From: Prunella strophiata
Taxonomy: Eukaryota; Chordata; Aves; Passeriformes; Prunellidae
Reading direction: 5' to 3'
Assembly: GCA_036583965.1 (NCBI GenBank)
Contig: JAZBQD010000034.1
Coordinates: 13,518,040-13,582,039 of the forward strand
DNA: 64,000 bases
In this document: positions 48,360-58,357 of the stretch, one piece after another
Layout of the letters: each line of letters begins with the position of its first letter
Numbering within the stretch: position 1 is the stretch's first letter
Translations under genes and position numbers: made by a program
Notes under the pieces: generated by a model
What the model was told of the DNA's origin: nothing
Database searches by the model: none
Seen by the model: only the letters and a program-made list of their open reading frames with translations

Positions 48360-49752
48360 CTAAGTACAGGAGAGGAGAGAAGAATGTCTCGATCAACACA
48401 CAACAACCAAGTATTGACACACACATTAGAGAGAGCATATTCAGGAGAAAACCAACCAAACCCTGTTTGCATACATTCAGTCCACTGAGGATTTTAAGGT
48501 ACTAAAGCTTTTAGCATCTATCAGCACCTAGCACTGATTTACTAATGCAAGTGCAGAACAATAACCCACCTCCAACTCCACTACTCTCCAGAGAAGCAGC
48601 TTTAAGCTACACAACCAGAATCAGCAGCCTGCTCCATCACTACTGGGCAGGCAGATCAGATCTTCCCAATTCTGCAAGTGCTGACTCCTTCAGTAAAAAT
48701 GCAGCACTTCCCACTATCCCTCTGCCATACTGCCATGCAAGACTCAAAAAAAGATTCTGGCAGTGGAGGAGGAGATGCTGACTAAGGTGAAAGACACTAT
48801 GAGCACTCAGGGATTACCCATATGATCCATCTCAGTTTTATTATCTGCTCCAAAACTAACAGAGAAGGAAGCAAAGGCAGAAAGTACAACCTTGGCAGGA
48901 GCTGGACCAGACTCCAGTGTTGTTCCCACAGAAGGGGAACAACTGAAGACCCCACCAGATTCAAAGCAAAATGTATAATGCTTTTTTTTTCCTCTGCCTG
49001 GTTTACCTCAAATAACTTCCTTCAGACACAAATAAGGTATACACCCCTATATATCTAACACCTCAGCCAAGCTTTTTTTCCCTGAATTTCTGCACTTGTG
49101 CTTTTTAGTGGACTGCCACATATATACATTGATTAGGTGCAGAAGTGAAATGACAAGGCAGTGTAAAAGCCAGAACCTAACACAGAAAATGGATGCCCTT
49201 ATGACAGATGCCATAAACAACACAGAGATGATACAGTATGGCATGTGGAGACATTGGCATACAGGCACTGAGCACAAAGCTCATGATTTGACATTTCACA
49301 GCTTAACTTTGTAAGATTTTAAGAGCAAGTATAAGCAGTAAATATCAGTATTATCAAACTATAGAACTGAACCTCAAAATGTACTTAAGAGCAGCCTTTT
49401 TAAGATTAAATTTCAGTTTCCTTTCATTTGGCAATAACTAATATTTCATATTCTTTATATTTTTAGGGACTCTTTAAATTCACTGCAGTAAGAAACGTCC
49501 TCACAGTGTTCCAACTACCTGGAGAACAAAGAAGAACTCTTTGTTCTCTTCATTAAAGAAGAACATTAGAGAAGAACTCTTCAATAAAGAAATTAACACT
49601 ATCTGCAAGCTGAGACATAAAATAACAGCACATGTGTATAACAGACTAAATATAAGTATTTGCTGGGCTGAAAAGGATAGCAGAAGATGTGACCAATGGA
49701 ATACACACCAATGCTGGCTGTGAGCATTCCACTGACACTGTATCAGGGACTG

Positions 49753-49758
49753 TTTAAT
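49753..49758 (-). terminator. Possible ATTAAA polyadenylation signal for the alternative terminal exon
   Basis: The minus strand reads ATTAAA about 270 nt beyond the TAA of the 50029-50495 exon. It is the first canonical-type hexamer I see in that direction. It supports terminal-exon use only weakly, because such hexamers are common in AT-rich introns. Confidence 0.3.
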
Positions 49759-50028
49759 TAACAAATGTTGCAGAACTTACTGTTTCACTGGCATTTGTGA
49801 CATACTAAGTAACTGAACTGACACTGTACCTGTTCCTTGATTCTCTAAACTTCACATTATTGTCTTCACTGCACTGTAAGGGTGATTAGCTATAAAGAAC
49901 TGACACAAACATCTGGAAGGGAAGCACATCAAACATCTTAAACATGTAAATGGATAACGCTGAAATAACCCAGATAAACTCAGGATATTGGACATAACAT
50001 GGATGTCAGTCTTCCTTCTAAAAATACA

Positions 50029-50495
50029 TTATAAAGTCTTCCTCCTTCTTCTAGGCCTTGTGCATAGGCAGTAGGATATGTACACACTGCTGTTGGTACA
50101 GATACTTGCTGTACTCAGAGTATCAATGTCCTTGTCCTTTTGGTCTCCACTGCTTTCTAAGGCTCCAGTGGGCTCTGCTTCCCTTTCTGCAGTAACAGCT
50201 GTTCTTTCCCTGGAGAAGCTTCTTTCCCTAAGTCTTCTAAACCGGAATCCCTTTATTTTTGTAGGTTCAAGCTCAGCTTCTGCCTTTCTACTCTCTTTCT
50301 CTCTGTCCACCTTTGCACTTTTCTCAGAACTGTCTCCAGCTTGGCAAATCTTCTGAATTTGCTTTTGTAAATAAGCCCCACCTATTCCATAGCTGCGCTG
50401 TCCACTGTTCTTGTTGCTGGTTTCACTGGCCAGTGATGAGGAAGAGCCAGAGAGATTCATCTGACTGCAGTTATCCGACCTTTGGATGTTGCCAA
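50029..50495 (-). CDS. RAPGEF6: Candidate alternative terminal (or cassette) exon of RAPGEF6
   Basis: After the acceptor CTACTTCATTGTAG, an open frame runs 155 codons to TAA in the phase required by exon E (SPRK-V-GNIQRSDNCSQMNLS). The predicted tail contains a Ser-rich start (SGSSSSLASETS), YGIGGAYLQKQIQKICQ, a charged Lys/Glu segment, the basic, potentially phosphorylated KGFRFRRLRERSFSRERT, and a basic end PRRRRKTL. It lacks the degron, PPxY motifs and VSAV of the canonical tail. A possible ATTAAA lies about 270 nt past the stop. Phase-1 donor-like sites inside the exon (CTGA|GTACAG, GCAA|GTATCT) would also allow use as an in-frame cassette. I do not recognise this sequence from human RAPGEF6 with certainty. 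Frame, acceptor and composition look genuinely coding, but expression is not shown. Confidence 0.68.
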
Positions 50496-51844
50496 CTACA
50501 ATGAAGTAGACACAGACAGATGTTGACAGATGATGAGGTAAATAACAACAAAAATAACATCCTAATTGAAAATCCTTTTTTTCTTCAATCCTATTTGTGT
50601 ATCACTTGGGTACTAGCTCAAAAGAAAATGAAATCTAAGATTAGGTGGAATGTGTTCATGCCTAAAATTATGTCTTTCAGATGTCTGTGAAGCACCTAAT
50701 TTTAGATCAATGAGCTGTTAGCACAACACATACAACAAAGTACAGATCACCTCAATCAAATGAGATCAGTACTGAAAGCAAGTTGAATTAATGAAACAAT
50801 CCCTAAGAAACAAAACATTATTTTCAAAGTACCAGGTAAAAGTTAACAAAAAATACATATTTACAAGCGATGCTCAGTGGAGCAAGATTTGGCAACCCAA
50901 GTATTTAAGCTTTTAATCCATATGCTGTGTTTAAGTAAAGTAAGTGGCATTCTCCTAAAGGAAACAGGATCTTGTGAAGGCAGAAGTGGATGGAACCAGC
51001 CTGATCTCCCACTGAGAGGGGTGAGAAGATGCAGCAGGTCACTGTGCCATGCCATGCCAAGGCGGTGGCTTTGGGCTGTCAGTGAGTCAAAGCAGCACAG
51101 AAGGGAGGGAGAGAGGCCTTACACCATCCAACACCAACCACCCACGCTGGCTACTGAGTGGTGTTAAGGGATTTCAAATCAATTTCCATCCAAGGTTGAC
51201 TAATGATGAAGTGATGAAGGTCTTTTAAGATGAAGACATCAAAAATAAAGGGATTCTCAGGGCATCATGAGAGACAGGGATGTATACAAAGCCCTGTGCA
51301 CAAGAACAAAACATATGAACAGCGACTCGAGGATTTGGATGGATCCACTACTTCTGCAGCAACCTAAACCTGGAGAACTATGACACCATTCCATTTCCAG
51401 CTCTATCTAATCACCTGGTATGCCAACTGCCTTGGGCAAGACCAAAAGTTGTCTCAATAGCTGCAGTTTCTGTCTAACAATGTCATCTTCAAGAAATCCC
51501 CACGGTTTGTGAATCTCATTTATTTAAGTAGCCACCTAAATCTGAACTGGCATGATGGCAGGTGTCAGCACTTCAGATCTATTGGGAATTCTGCCAAAAA
51601 CACTTTGGCAGTATTTTAAGAAAACAACTGTTCCCTTTTTTTTAAATACTAAGTGACTTAAAGGTCCAAAATATACAAATACATTGGAAAACCATGTCTA
51701 TTCATAGAAAGACATGATTATATTCTTGACATGAATATTCTACATTACTACTTTCTCTTACACGCCATTACCAACAAATATTCCTGCCACTGCCCACCCT
51801 GGTTTAGGCTCCAGTTCCTGGCACTGATGCTGCCACACACGTAC

Positions 51845-51979
51845 CTTTGCGTGGGGAGCCCTGAGGAGAAGCAGGTGGGCTGGAGTGCAAAGAAGATGCC
51901 ATGGACATAGTGTCATCTGTTTGTTTCTTACTACTTACTTCCTCAGACAAGCTTAGTGACTTCTGTGGAGAGCCTGTAC
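51845..51979 (-). CDS. RAPGEF6: RAPGEF6 internal coding exon E (Ser/Pro-rich tail, isoform branch point)
   Basis: A 135-nt exon with acceptor TTGTTTTCATAG and donor CAAAG|GTACGT. It reads STGSPQKSLSLSEEVSSKKQ, then MASSLHSSPPASPQGSPRK. The SLHSSPPASPQGSP block is highly conserved in PDZ-GEFs and carries several proline-directed kinase sites. It ends at phase 1 with the first G of the next codon. Two downstream acceptors fit this phase: the canonical one at 48359 (G+GC, Gly-Tyr-Ala) and one at 50495 (G+TT, Val-Gly-Asn), so this exon is the branch point for alternative C termini. Confidence 0.95.
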
Positions 51980-53246
51980 CTATGAAAACAATGGGATCAG
52001 TTACTGCATATTATTCTTCTTTTGAATTACTGATTTCTGTTTAAACTACAAATAAACACCATGTTGAACAATCAGAATATTCAGCAAAGAGAGGAGCAGA
52101 TGCTCAGAAAATTCTGCATGTGGAGGCAGTCTCCATTTAAACTTAGATCAGATCAGCTGTGGCCGCTGCTACTGCTGGCTGCTCACCTAAACTGTGTTGA
52201 AACATCATATCCCAACAGGAACCACTGCAATGGATACATTAGTTGTGGTTTTGCCAAAGGACTATGTAAAAAAACATCTGTGTGTGGTATAAACCTTGCC
52301 CATGGCACTATTGGGATTGTGTTAAAAACCATGTGTGTCACAGCTATCAGGTCAGTTCAAGATCTCCACAAGCAGGAGTTCTCAAATCAACACTCATGGG
52401 CACTATCCACAGCTTGGCCACTTTAGCAAACCAGTGTCCCACAAGTGGTTTGGTGTTTCTTACTCACTATTAGACCATACTGCAGAGGACTCAGTGCTGA
52501 GGAGTTATTTCAAGTTCTCAGTAACTGTTAGATCAGCATGGACCACCACACACAAATGAAGAAAAACCTCTGAGAAAAATTTCTGGAACTTATCAAACCA
52601 GCACAGGCTTTTCAGAGGAGAACTGAAATAAATACTAACTGGAAACAGTATTTTATATGCTGTAACATACTGTTTTCTGAAGCTATTTTAAATTATGTTG
52701 ATGCCCAATATAATACAAAATAATTTCATATCAGTTATTGACTGCAGCTAACTTCATTTAATAACCCACAACTGCAGCTTTCAAATGATACAACAGTTAT
52801 GTAAATAGGACAAAAGCTTTTTAATAAATAATATACTGCTTTGCAACTAGCAAATTTAGAGACCAAAAAATATATTCACCAGGAGCAACTAATAATATTT
52901 GTTGCTCCATTTGACGATACTGTTGTTAAAATGGTGTCCCAAAGGTTAAAATATTAAATGCCTGTGATTTGTTTCAATGGTTTCAACTAAACATATTAAA
53001 CTTCATGAAGCAAGAGCATATTTGGAGACAGCATCTCACCATTAACTGTTTTAAGGACAGTTATAAAAGACTGTGCAAATGACTAAGCATGCTCTCTTAA
53101 AACACAGCAATATGCACCAGCTGTTTTAAAATAAATTCATTTACTGAAGCACAGCAGCATCTCACATAAACCACTCAAAAGAGCTCCTCCCTCCTGTTCA
53201 CCTACATCATTTAACCTCCCCAGCCAGGTGAAGTGAAGATACTCAC
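51980..53246 (-). other. RAPGEF6: RAPGEF6 intron D-E
   Basis: About 1.3 kb, GT-AG ends, no recognised element. Confidence 0.88.
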
Positions 53247-53438
53247 TGAATGTGACATGATCCTTTGTCAGCCCCTTTTTCCTGCTGGGGTACAAATTCA
53301 CAGTTGGGACCTGAAGAACTTGACTCATTCGGTTTTGTTGATGCTGATGGGCTTTTGTGGTTTGGCCAATTGATCTCATGGGCACTGGAGACATTTCAGA
53401 GGATTTCCCTCCTCTTCTCTCACTTAAATTCTTTGTCA
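53247..53438 (-). CDS. RAPGEF6: RAPGEF6 internal coding exon D (disordered tail)
   Basis: A 192-nt exon with acceptor TTTTTCCCTAACAG and donor TTCA|GTGAGT. It reads LTKNLSERRGGKSSEMSPVP, then MRSIGQTTKAHQHQQNRMSQ and VLQVPTVNLYPSRKKG. The human RAPGEF6 tail that I recall has the same order (TKNLSE, SSEMSPVPMRS, GQTTKAH, VSQVLQVP, VNLHP), and this is what separates the gene from RAPGEF2. There is no folded domain. SP sites (MSPVP) and Gln/His-rich stretches suggest a phosphorylatable linker. Phase is 1 in and 1 out. Confidence 0.95.
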
Positions 53439-55468
53439 CTGTTAGGGAAAAACTGCATATAAATATCTAGCAACTTTCAATTGCAGGATTATTGCAGTAC
53501 AACTACAGACAAAGGAACCACTGTATAAAGAAGATAAATTGTATTTTAAAATATTTCTAGTCCAAACATTACAATGCCATCACACTGAAGATGATGTGTG
53601 AAGGGCTTTAAAAAAAAGCCCTAAATTCTTGAAAGTACCATTGAGGTACTTAATCAGAAGATCAACAGATGTTGTTTATTTCTGCCACAAGCCTGTATTT
53701 TAAATGTCTGCATGCAAGGTGCAATTGCATGACATCCCCTCGTTCAAAATCAGGTAGTTTTGCAACTGGCATCAAATGTTTCACTAGGTGGCACAAGTGA
53801 TTTACAGCACAGGGCACTGCTGCTGCTTCAGCTTTAATCACACAGCAATTCACAGACTGCTCCTCATCAGATTTCTCCTTAAATTCTGTTGGAAAACTCT
53901 GGATTGCAGTGTCACTGCTGCTCATTCCTACCACAAGCAAGGGCAGAAGCTTATTACTGAGGTAAGAAATGGGGGAGCTGAACCCCTGAGTGTGGGTAAC
54001 CCAACAAAGTGGGGAGAGACATCCCTGGGACAGGTCAGTGCTATCACTGCACCAGGTTTGAAACCACGAGGAGCTGACAGCTCATGCTACACATCACTCC
54101 TCTATTTCTTCTCCCAGCTCTGTAACAAGTATAATCTCAACTGGATCTACTACCTGTGGGTTCTGGGGCTCAGGGCTTTTTCCCCCAATTTTTAAAAATG
54201 TTACTTTTAATAGTATGCCAATCTACTACATATTTATTTGTATATCCACTTAAACTTCATTTTCCTTCCTGATGTTTAAGAAAATATGGACTAGATTTGC
54301 CTAACTACATGAAGCAGGAAAGCCAGTATATATTCCCTGTTTTTACTTTCAAATATCTATGGCTAGCACTGTGCATATAAGATTTTTTTTTTTACACAAA
54401 TAAAAAACAATCTGATAACATTTATGTTTTTCTCTTGGGCCTGGTACCTGTTATGAATGCACACAAATCATCTAGCAAGAGGTCAAACACGAAGGATTTA
54501 GCATTTTTTAAAAGGGAGTTAAATGTGGCCATTTCCAGGTTTCCTGCTTCAGTGCTACTTAAAAGTAAATGCTAGAAGAAAATTTGCATAAGACTGCATC
54601 TTAGGGAATAAAAAGGATTTGCATTCTTAATAATGGGTAACGGCAAGGACTTAAAATTTTAGCTTCAAGATGCCATCTTCTAGTCACGCTTTGAACTTAC
54701 CTCATCAGAGATAAAACAGTATTTGAAGACAAAAAAAGCCTTAAAATGCTATATTTGGACTAAAGACAAGCAGGAAACATAATTTTGTTTAGCATGGTTG
54801 TTACTCATCTATTTTGAAACAAGTCTGCCTTTCAAGAAACTGAAAACTGCTAGAATATCTAAATAAAACACAATCATACCTTCTCATTTCTGAATAAGAA
54901 TTTACTGAACTGTGTAAGACAGCAGGTCAGACAACAGTTTGTTTGACAAGAGCTCAAATTATGAGAGGTGTCCTGCTGTAGTCCTCAATTTGTGACTGTC
55001 AAGCCATGTCAAACTCATCAGTCAATATTGACCTAACTTCTCCTTCTCAACAATCTTCATTTATTCTAAGGTGTAATCCATTGCAGTTTCTATATTGATT
55101 TTGTCTCTTTTCATTTCTTGCTGTTCATATGGTAAAGACTACTTTTATCCTTCCTAGTTCTGTGCAAGGACAGTGGGGCACCAGCAGAGCTAATGTGCTA
55201 TTGAATTTCCTGCCAGACTGATGGAAAGACACCCAGCTTTAGGAATTAAAGGTCAAAATAAAAAACATCACAGAAGTTTTCTGAGCTCAACCAAAACATG
55301 AACACACATGCTGTCTTGCTGAAGCTCTCAGTACATGAAATGACAAAACAACCCTTACTACAGTATTTTCTCCTTGGAGGAAAAGTTTAAAAGAGTATTT
55401 TTAGAGAAGGAACAGCGTTTTTTATCAATGCCGTAAACCACGCTGCTGTTCTAGCTCACTGTACTTAC
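53439..55468 (-). other. RAPGEF6: RAPGEF6 intron C-D
   Basis: About 2.0 kb of AT-rich intron with standard splice ends. I see no repeat element or exon in it; a 92-codon minus frame at 53662-53940 is not recognised and lacks convincing splice sites. Confidence 0.85.
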
Positions 55469-55689
55469 AAGTGCTGTATGCAGGCTCACACTGAAGTGAC
55501 AATATCTGGATCTTCTCTTCATCTGTCTCCACACTGAGGTTGGACAGGTACTGCTTCACCTTCCTCGCCATCTGGGCATCCTCATAGAGCTTCTTGGCGT
55601 TCAGCAGCGAGCTGCGGCGCGCGCGCTTCTTGTGAGCACCTCCCTGCACGTCCAGCATGTTCGAGTTCATGCTGCCCTGGCTCAGAGAC
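55469..55689 (-). CDS. RAPGEF6: RAPGEF6 internal coding exon C (post-catalytic basic segment)
   Basis: A 221-nt exon with acceptor TTTTCTCTCCTAG and donor ACTT|GTAAGT. It reads [20 protein letters not shown], then [25 protein letters not shown], and ends with [11 protein letters not shown]. The sequence is the well-conserved segment immediately after the RasGEF domain in both PDZ-GEFs; ETDEEK is the RAPGEF6-like version. The Lys/Arg-rich run followed by a probable amphipathic helix ([18 protein letters not shown]) suggests a membrane- or protein-binding element. It begins with one base completing a codon and ends at phase 1. The exon is GC-rich with several CpGs (around 55610-55625) relative to its AT-rich introns. 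Confidence 0.96.
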
Positions 55690-55999
55690 CTAGGAGAGAA
55701 AAGATCAGAGCACTAAAGGTTCAGTTCTCAACAGCAACAAAGAGCTACAGTAGCACAGGCCAAAGCAGATTAATACCAATAATCTTCAGTTAGGGCTAGT
55801 GCATGCTGATGCAAATGAGTTAAAAAAGATGAACAGCATTAAAACAACACTTTTCTTAACATATTTGGGTAAATTGAGAGCAGAGATTTGAGCCTAGAAC
55901 AGGATTGCCTATGGAAATGTGGAGCTGGGAAGAACAAGGGCCAGTGCTGCATGTGGAACTCATTCAGCTCCACTAATGAACCCCACGCTTGTGCTGCAA

Positions 56000-56265
56000 G
56001 ACCCGCAGCTGACGAGAAGAAATGGCCTCAAGTTGTGCCAGAAAAGGTTTAAATTGGACATTAGGAAAAATTTCTTCATGGAAAGGGTTGTCAAGACCTG
56101 GAACAGCCTGCCCAGGGCAGTGGTGGGGTCACCATCCCTGAAGTGTTCAAAAAACACATGTTTAAGGCACTTGAGGACATGGTCAACATGGTGGTGGTGC
56201 TGGGTTGATGGCTGGATTTCATGATCTCAGAGGTCTTTTCCAACCTTAACAGCTCTATGAATTCA
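56000..56265 (+). mobile_element. CR1 retroposon fragment (between microexon and exon C)
   Basis: GGCCTCAAGTTGTGCCAGAA, TTAGGAAAAATTTCTTCATG, CCTGCCCAGGGCAGTGGTGG and CACCATCCCTGAAGTGTTCA, ending CCAACCTTAACAGCTCTATG. It belongs to the CR1 subtype with GGTTGATGGCTGGATTTCATG. Confidence 0.92.
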
Positions 56266-58234
56266 ACTGTAGACTCTAAAAGTGGACAAACTTGGTAACT
56301 CTGTTGGTTTACAAACTGGGTACCCACTGTGTGCATCAAGCTTACACAGAAACTTCCTGCACTTAGCTGAGCACAGGAGTGACCACTGCAATCCTCTTAG
56401 AAAAGTGAGCCTCTCATAATGGTTAAACAAGGGGCAAATTATGCTAAATGTACAAAGTGCATTTGATTACACACTTATCTTTTTTCTTCAATTAACTAAA
56501 AGCATTCAAAGAAGAGCAGCTGATTAAAAAATGTATCCCAAGAAAGGCAGTGATGACACACATACATCCAGACTTGTACAGACTTGCATCTATGAAAGAG
56601 GATGCTCCTCAATGCTCCTAATTTTGAGCTCTCAAATCTATCAGTAACTGAAGCAAAAATAAATAATACTGTATTTTTTAAAGAAGGTGAGCTACTCTCC
56701 CTGACAGTCACTCCTATTCACACTGCAAGAGTGACCAAATAACTGATCTGGGTATAGTTTAAACACAGTCACCTCTGTTTCAACTGCCAAAATTCCTACA
56801 GCCACACCAGTTGTGATGCATTTTTAAATAAATGGAGAACACAGTACAAGTCACATGTAAATTCTAATGGAAAATGTCTAAGTTGTTCAAAGCTGGGTTT
56901 GTGTGGGGATTTTTAAATATTCAGATGAATATTTTTAAAGCTACATGAAGACATGAAGACATCAAGATCTTGTGTGTTTACAGAATCACAAGTGGCAGAA
57001 TAAACAACATCAGGCACAGAAGAGCCATAATGGCCAAAGGAGTCAGAATGAAACATGTTAGAGAAAATCCAAGGAATCAAGTAAACTGAGCTTAGAAAAT
57101 AAATGCTGGAAAACAGCTGACTGCAATATTATCAGATATGTTAAATAAATAATTTTGAGAAAAAATATAAGCTTAAAAACTCTCAGCAATTTATAGCTTA
57201 ATTAAATAAAATAGAGATGTTATTGCAGACAAGGAGCAGCAAAAGGCATGATGGAATGTTCACAGCTACTCAAACCAAGGGGACACTCCTGTCTCTTGAT
57301 GGATAAGGACAAAGCTATTCTGTAATGATCAGGAAATTATGTTTATTTTTAAAGATAGAAACATTTTACTGTTTATGCACACACTGATTTTTTTTTCTTT
57401 CAAGTCTGGATTTGACTTTTTAAGGCAATTTAATTCTATTTCCTGTAACAATTATTTTCCTTATTCCTTTGTGTTCACAGTAATTTTAAGGGTTAAAAAT
57501 TATAGTGGCTCCATGGGTCCTGGCTATGTCTCCCCATGAGCTGCCTTGTGAGCAGTTGATTATTGAACACCAAATGCTGCCAGCCAAGGGCATCCACATC
57601 AGGATCAGGGACCAGTATCCAAACCTGCTAATCCCACTATGACCAGCCCAAGTCCTGGCACTGTCCCCACTTGCTGCTATGCAAAGGCACACAGGTAACA
57701 CAGAACACATTAAATATGACTACAGTGTCAGTCTTAAAATCCCTGCCCTGGGCCAGGCAGGAATTTCCCTGGCCAACATCAGAACTCTCATCTTTAGTCA
57801 TTCCATGATCCAGACCTCACACAACCAACACTCCCAGTAGGATCAATGAGGATTTTGGTGCAGGAGATGTGAGATACATTTTAAACATATGCTAAAAATA
57901 AATACTTTGAAGGTTGCCTGAAGACAAACCTCAGGGAGGAAATTACTACATCATTAGCACAATTCAAAGTGTTTTTATAGCTGAAAATGCAGAATGGCTT
58001 CAACTTTTCTGTAACATGTTAAAAGGCAAGTTACTTATTTCATTTACTTCCCACAATAGTTTGCCTTCCAATATAACTGCACAGCAAGGTTTTTTTTAAT
58101 GCACAAAGCCAAAACTCAAACAACTTATCTACTACACAAAAGCAACTCAGAATTCTTATAGCTGCAGTAAAATATTGGCTGTAACCCCTTACTCCTGTTT
58201 TCAAAAAAACATGTATTGCAGGGTTAATAAAATG

Positions 58235-58258
58235 CATGCTGTATTTCAGATGCATGCA
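58235..58258 (-). promoter_or_regulatory. Paired RBFOX-type (U)GCAUG elements downstream of the microexon
   Basis: Read on the transcribed (minus) strand, TGCATG occurs at 58258-58253 and AGCATG around 58239-58235. These are roughly 75 and 95 nt beyond the microexon donor. RBFOX proteins bind UGCAUG or GCAUG, and sites downstream of a cassette exon usually promote its inclusion in neurons and muscle. The match and placement are seen in the sequence; function is inferred. Confidence 0.55.
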
Positions 58259-58333
58259 CTAACGAGGAGGATGCAGTATGTTAAGAGTTGCATAATCTTT
58301 ATTTATCTTAGTTGCATTCAGCTCTACACTTAC

Positions 58334-58357
58334 CCCAAACTTCTCCACCTCTTCTTC
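58334..58357 (-). CDS. RAPGEF6: RAPGEF6 24-nt cassette microexon (adds KKRWRSLG)
   Basis: On the minus strand a perfect 24-nt unit lies between GCTCTTGCTTACAG and the strong donor GTAAGT. Its phase (2 in, 2 out) equals that of the junction between exons B and C. Inclusion changes MFRQR-SLSQGS into MFRQRKKRWRSLGSLSQGS without a frame change. From memory, PDZ-GEF isoforms that differ by eight residues at this point exist in mammals, which supports a real alternative exon. The insert is strongly basic (KKRWR) and sits just after the catalytic domain, next to another basic stretch, so it could alter membrane or phosphoinositide contact; that effect is inference. Possible regulation: a UGC and CUCUU-containing acceptor, and GCAUG elements downstream. 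Confidence 0.85.

Larger units (their letters stand above)
48360..51844 (-). other. RAPGEF6: RAPGEF6 intron E-F, hosting the alternative exon
   Basis: In the canonical transcript this is one 3.5-kb intron. It contains the candidate alternative exon at 50029-50495 and a short local duplication of AGAAGAACTCTT (about 49530 and 49570). No CR1 fragment is visible. Confidence 0.85.
55690..58333 (-). other. RAPGEF6: RAPGEF6 intron between the microexon and exon C
   Basis: Contains the RBFOX-type sites just after the microexon and a plus-oriented CR1 fragment at 56000-56265. Nothing else is recognised. Confidence 0.85.

Noticed and set aside
53662..53940. 92-codon minus-strand frame in intron C-D, considered as an extra RAPGEF6 exon
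   Set aside because: No match to the family; it would interrupt the C-D junction, which already joins perfectly.
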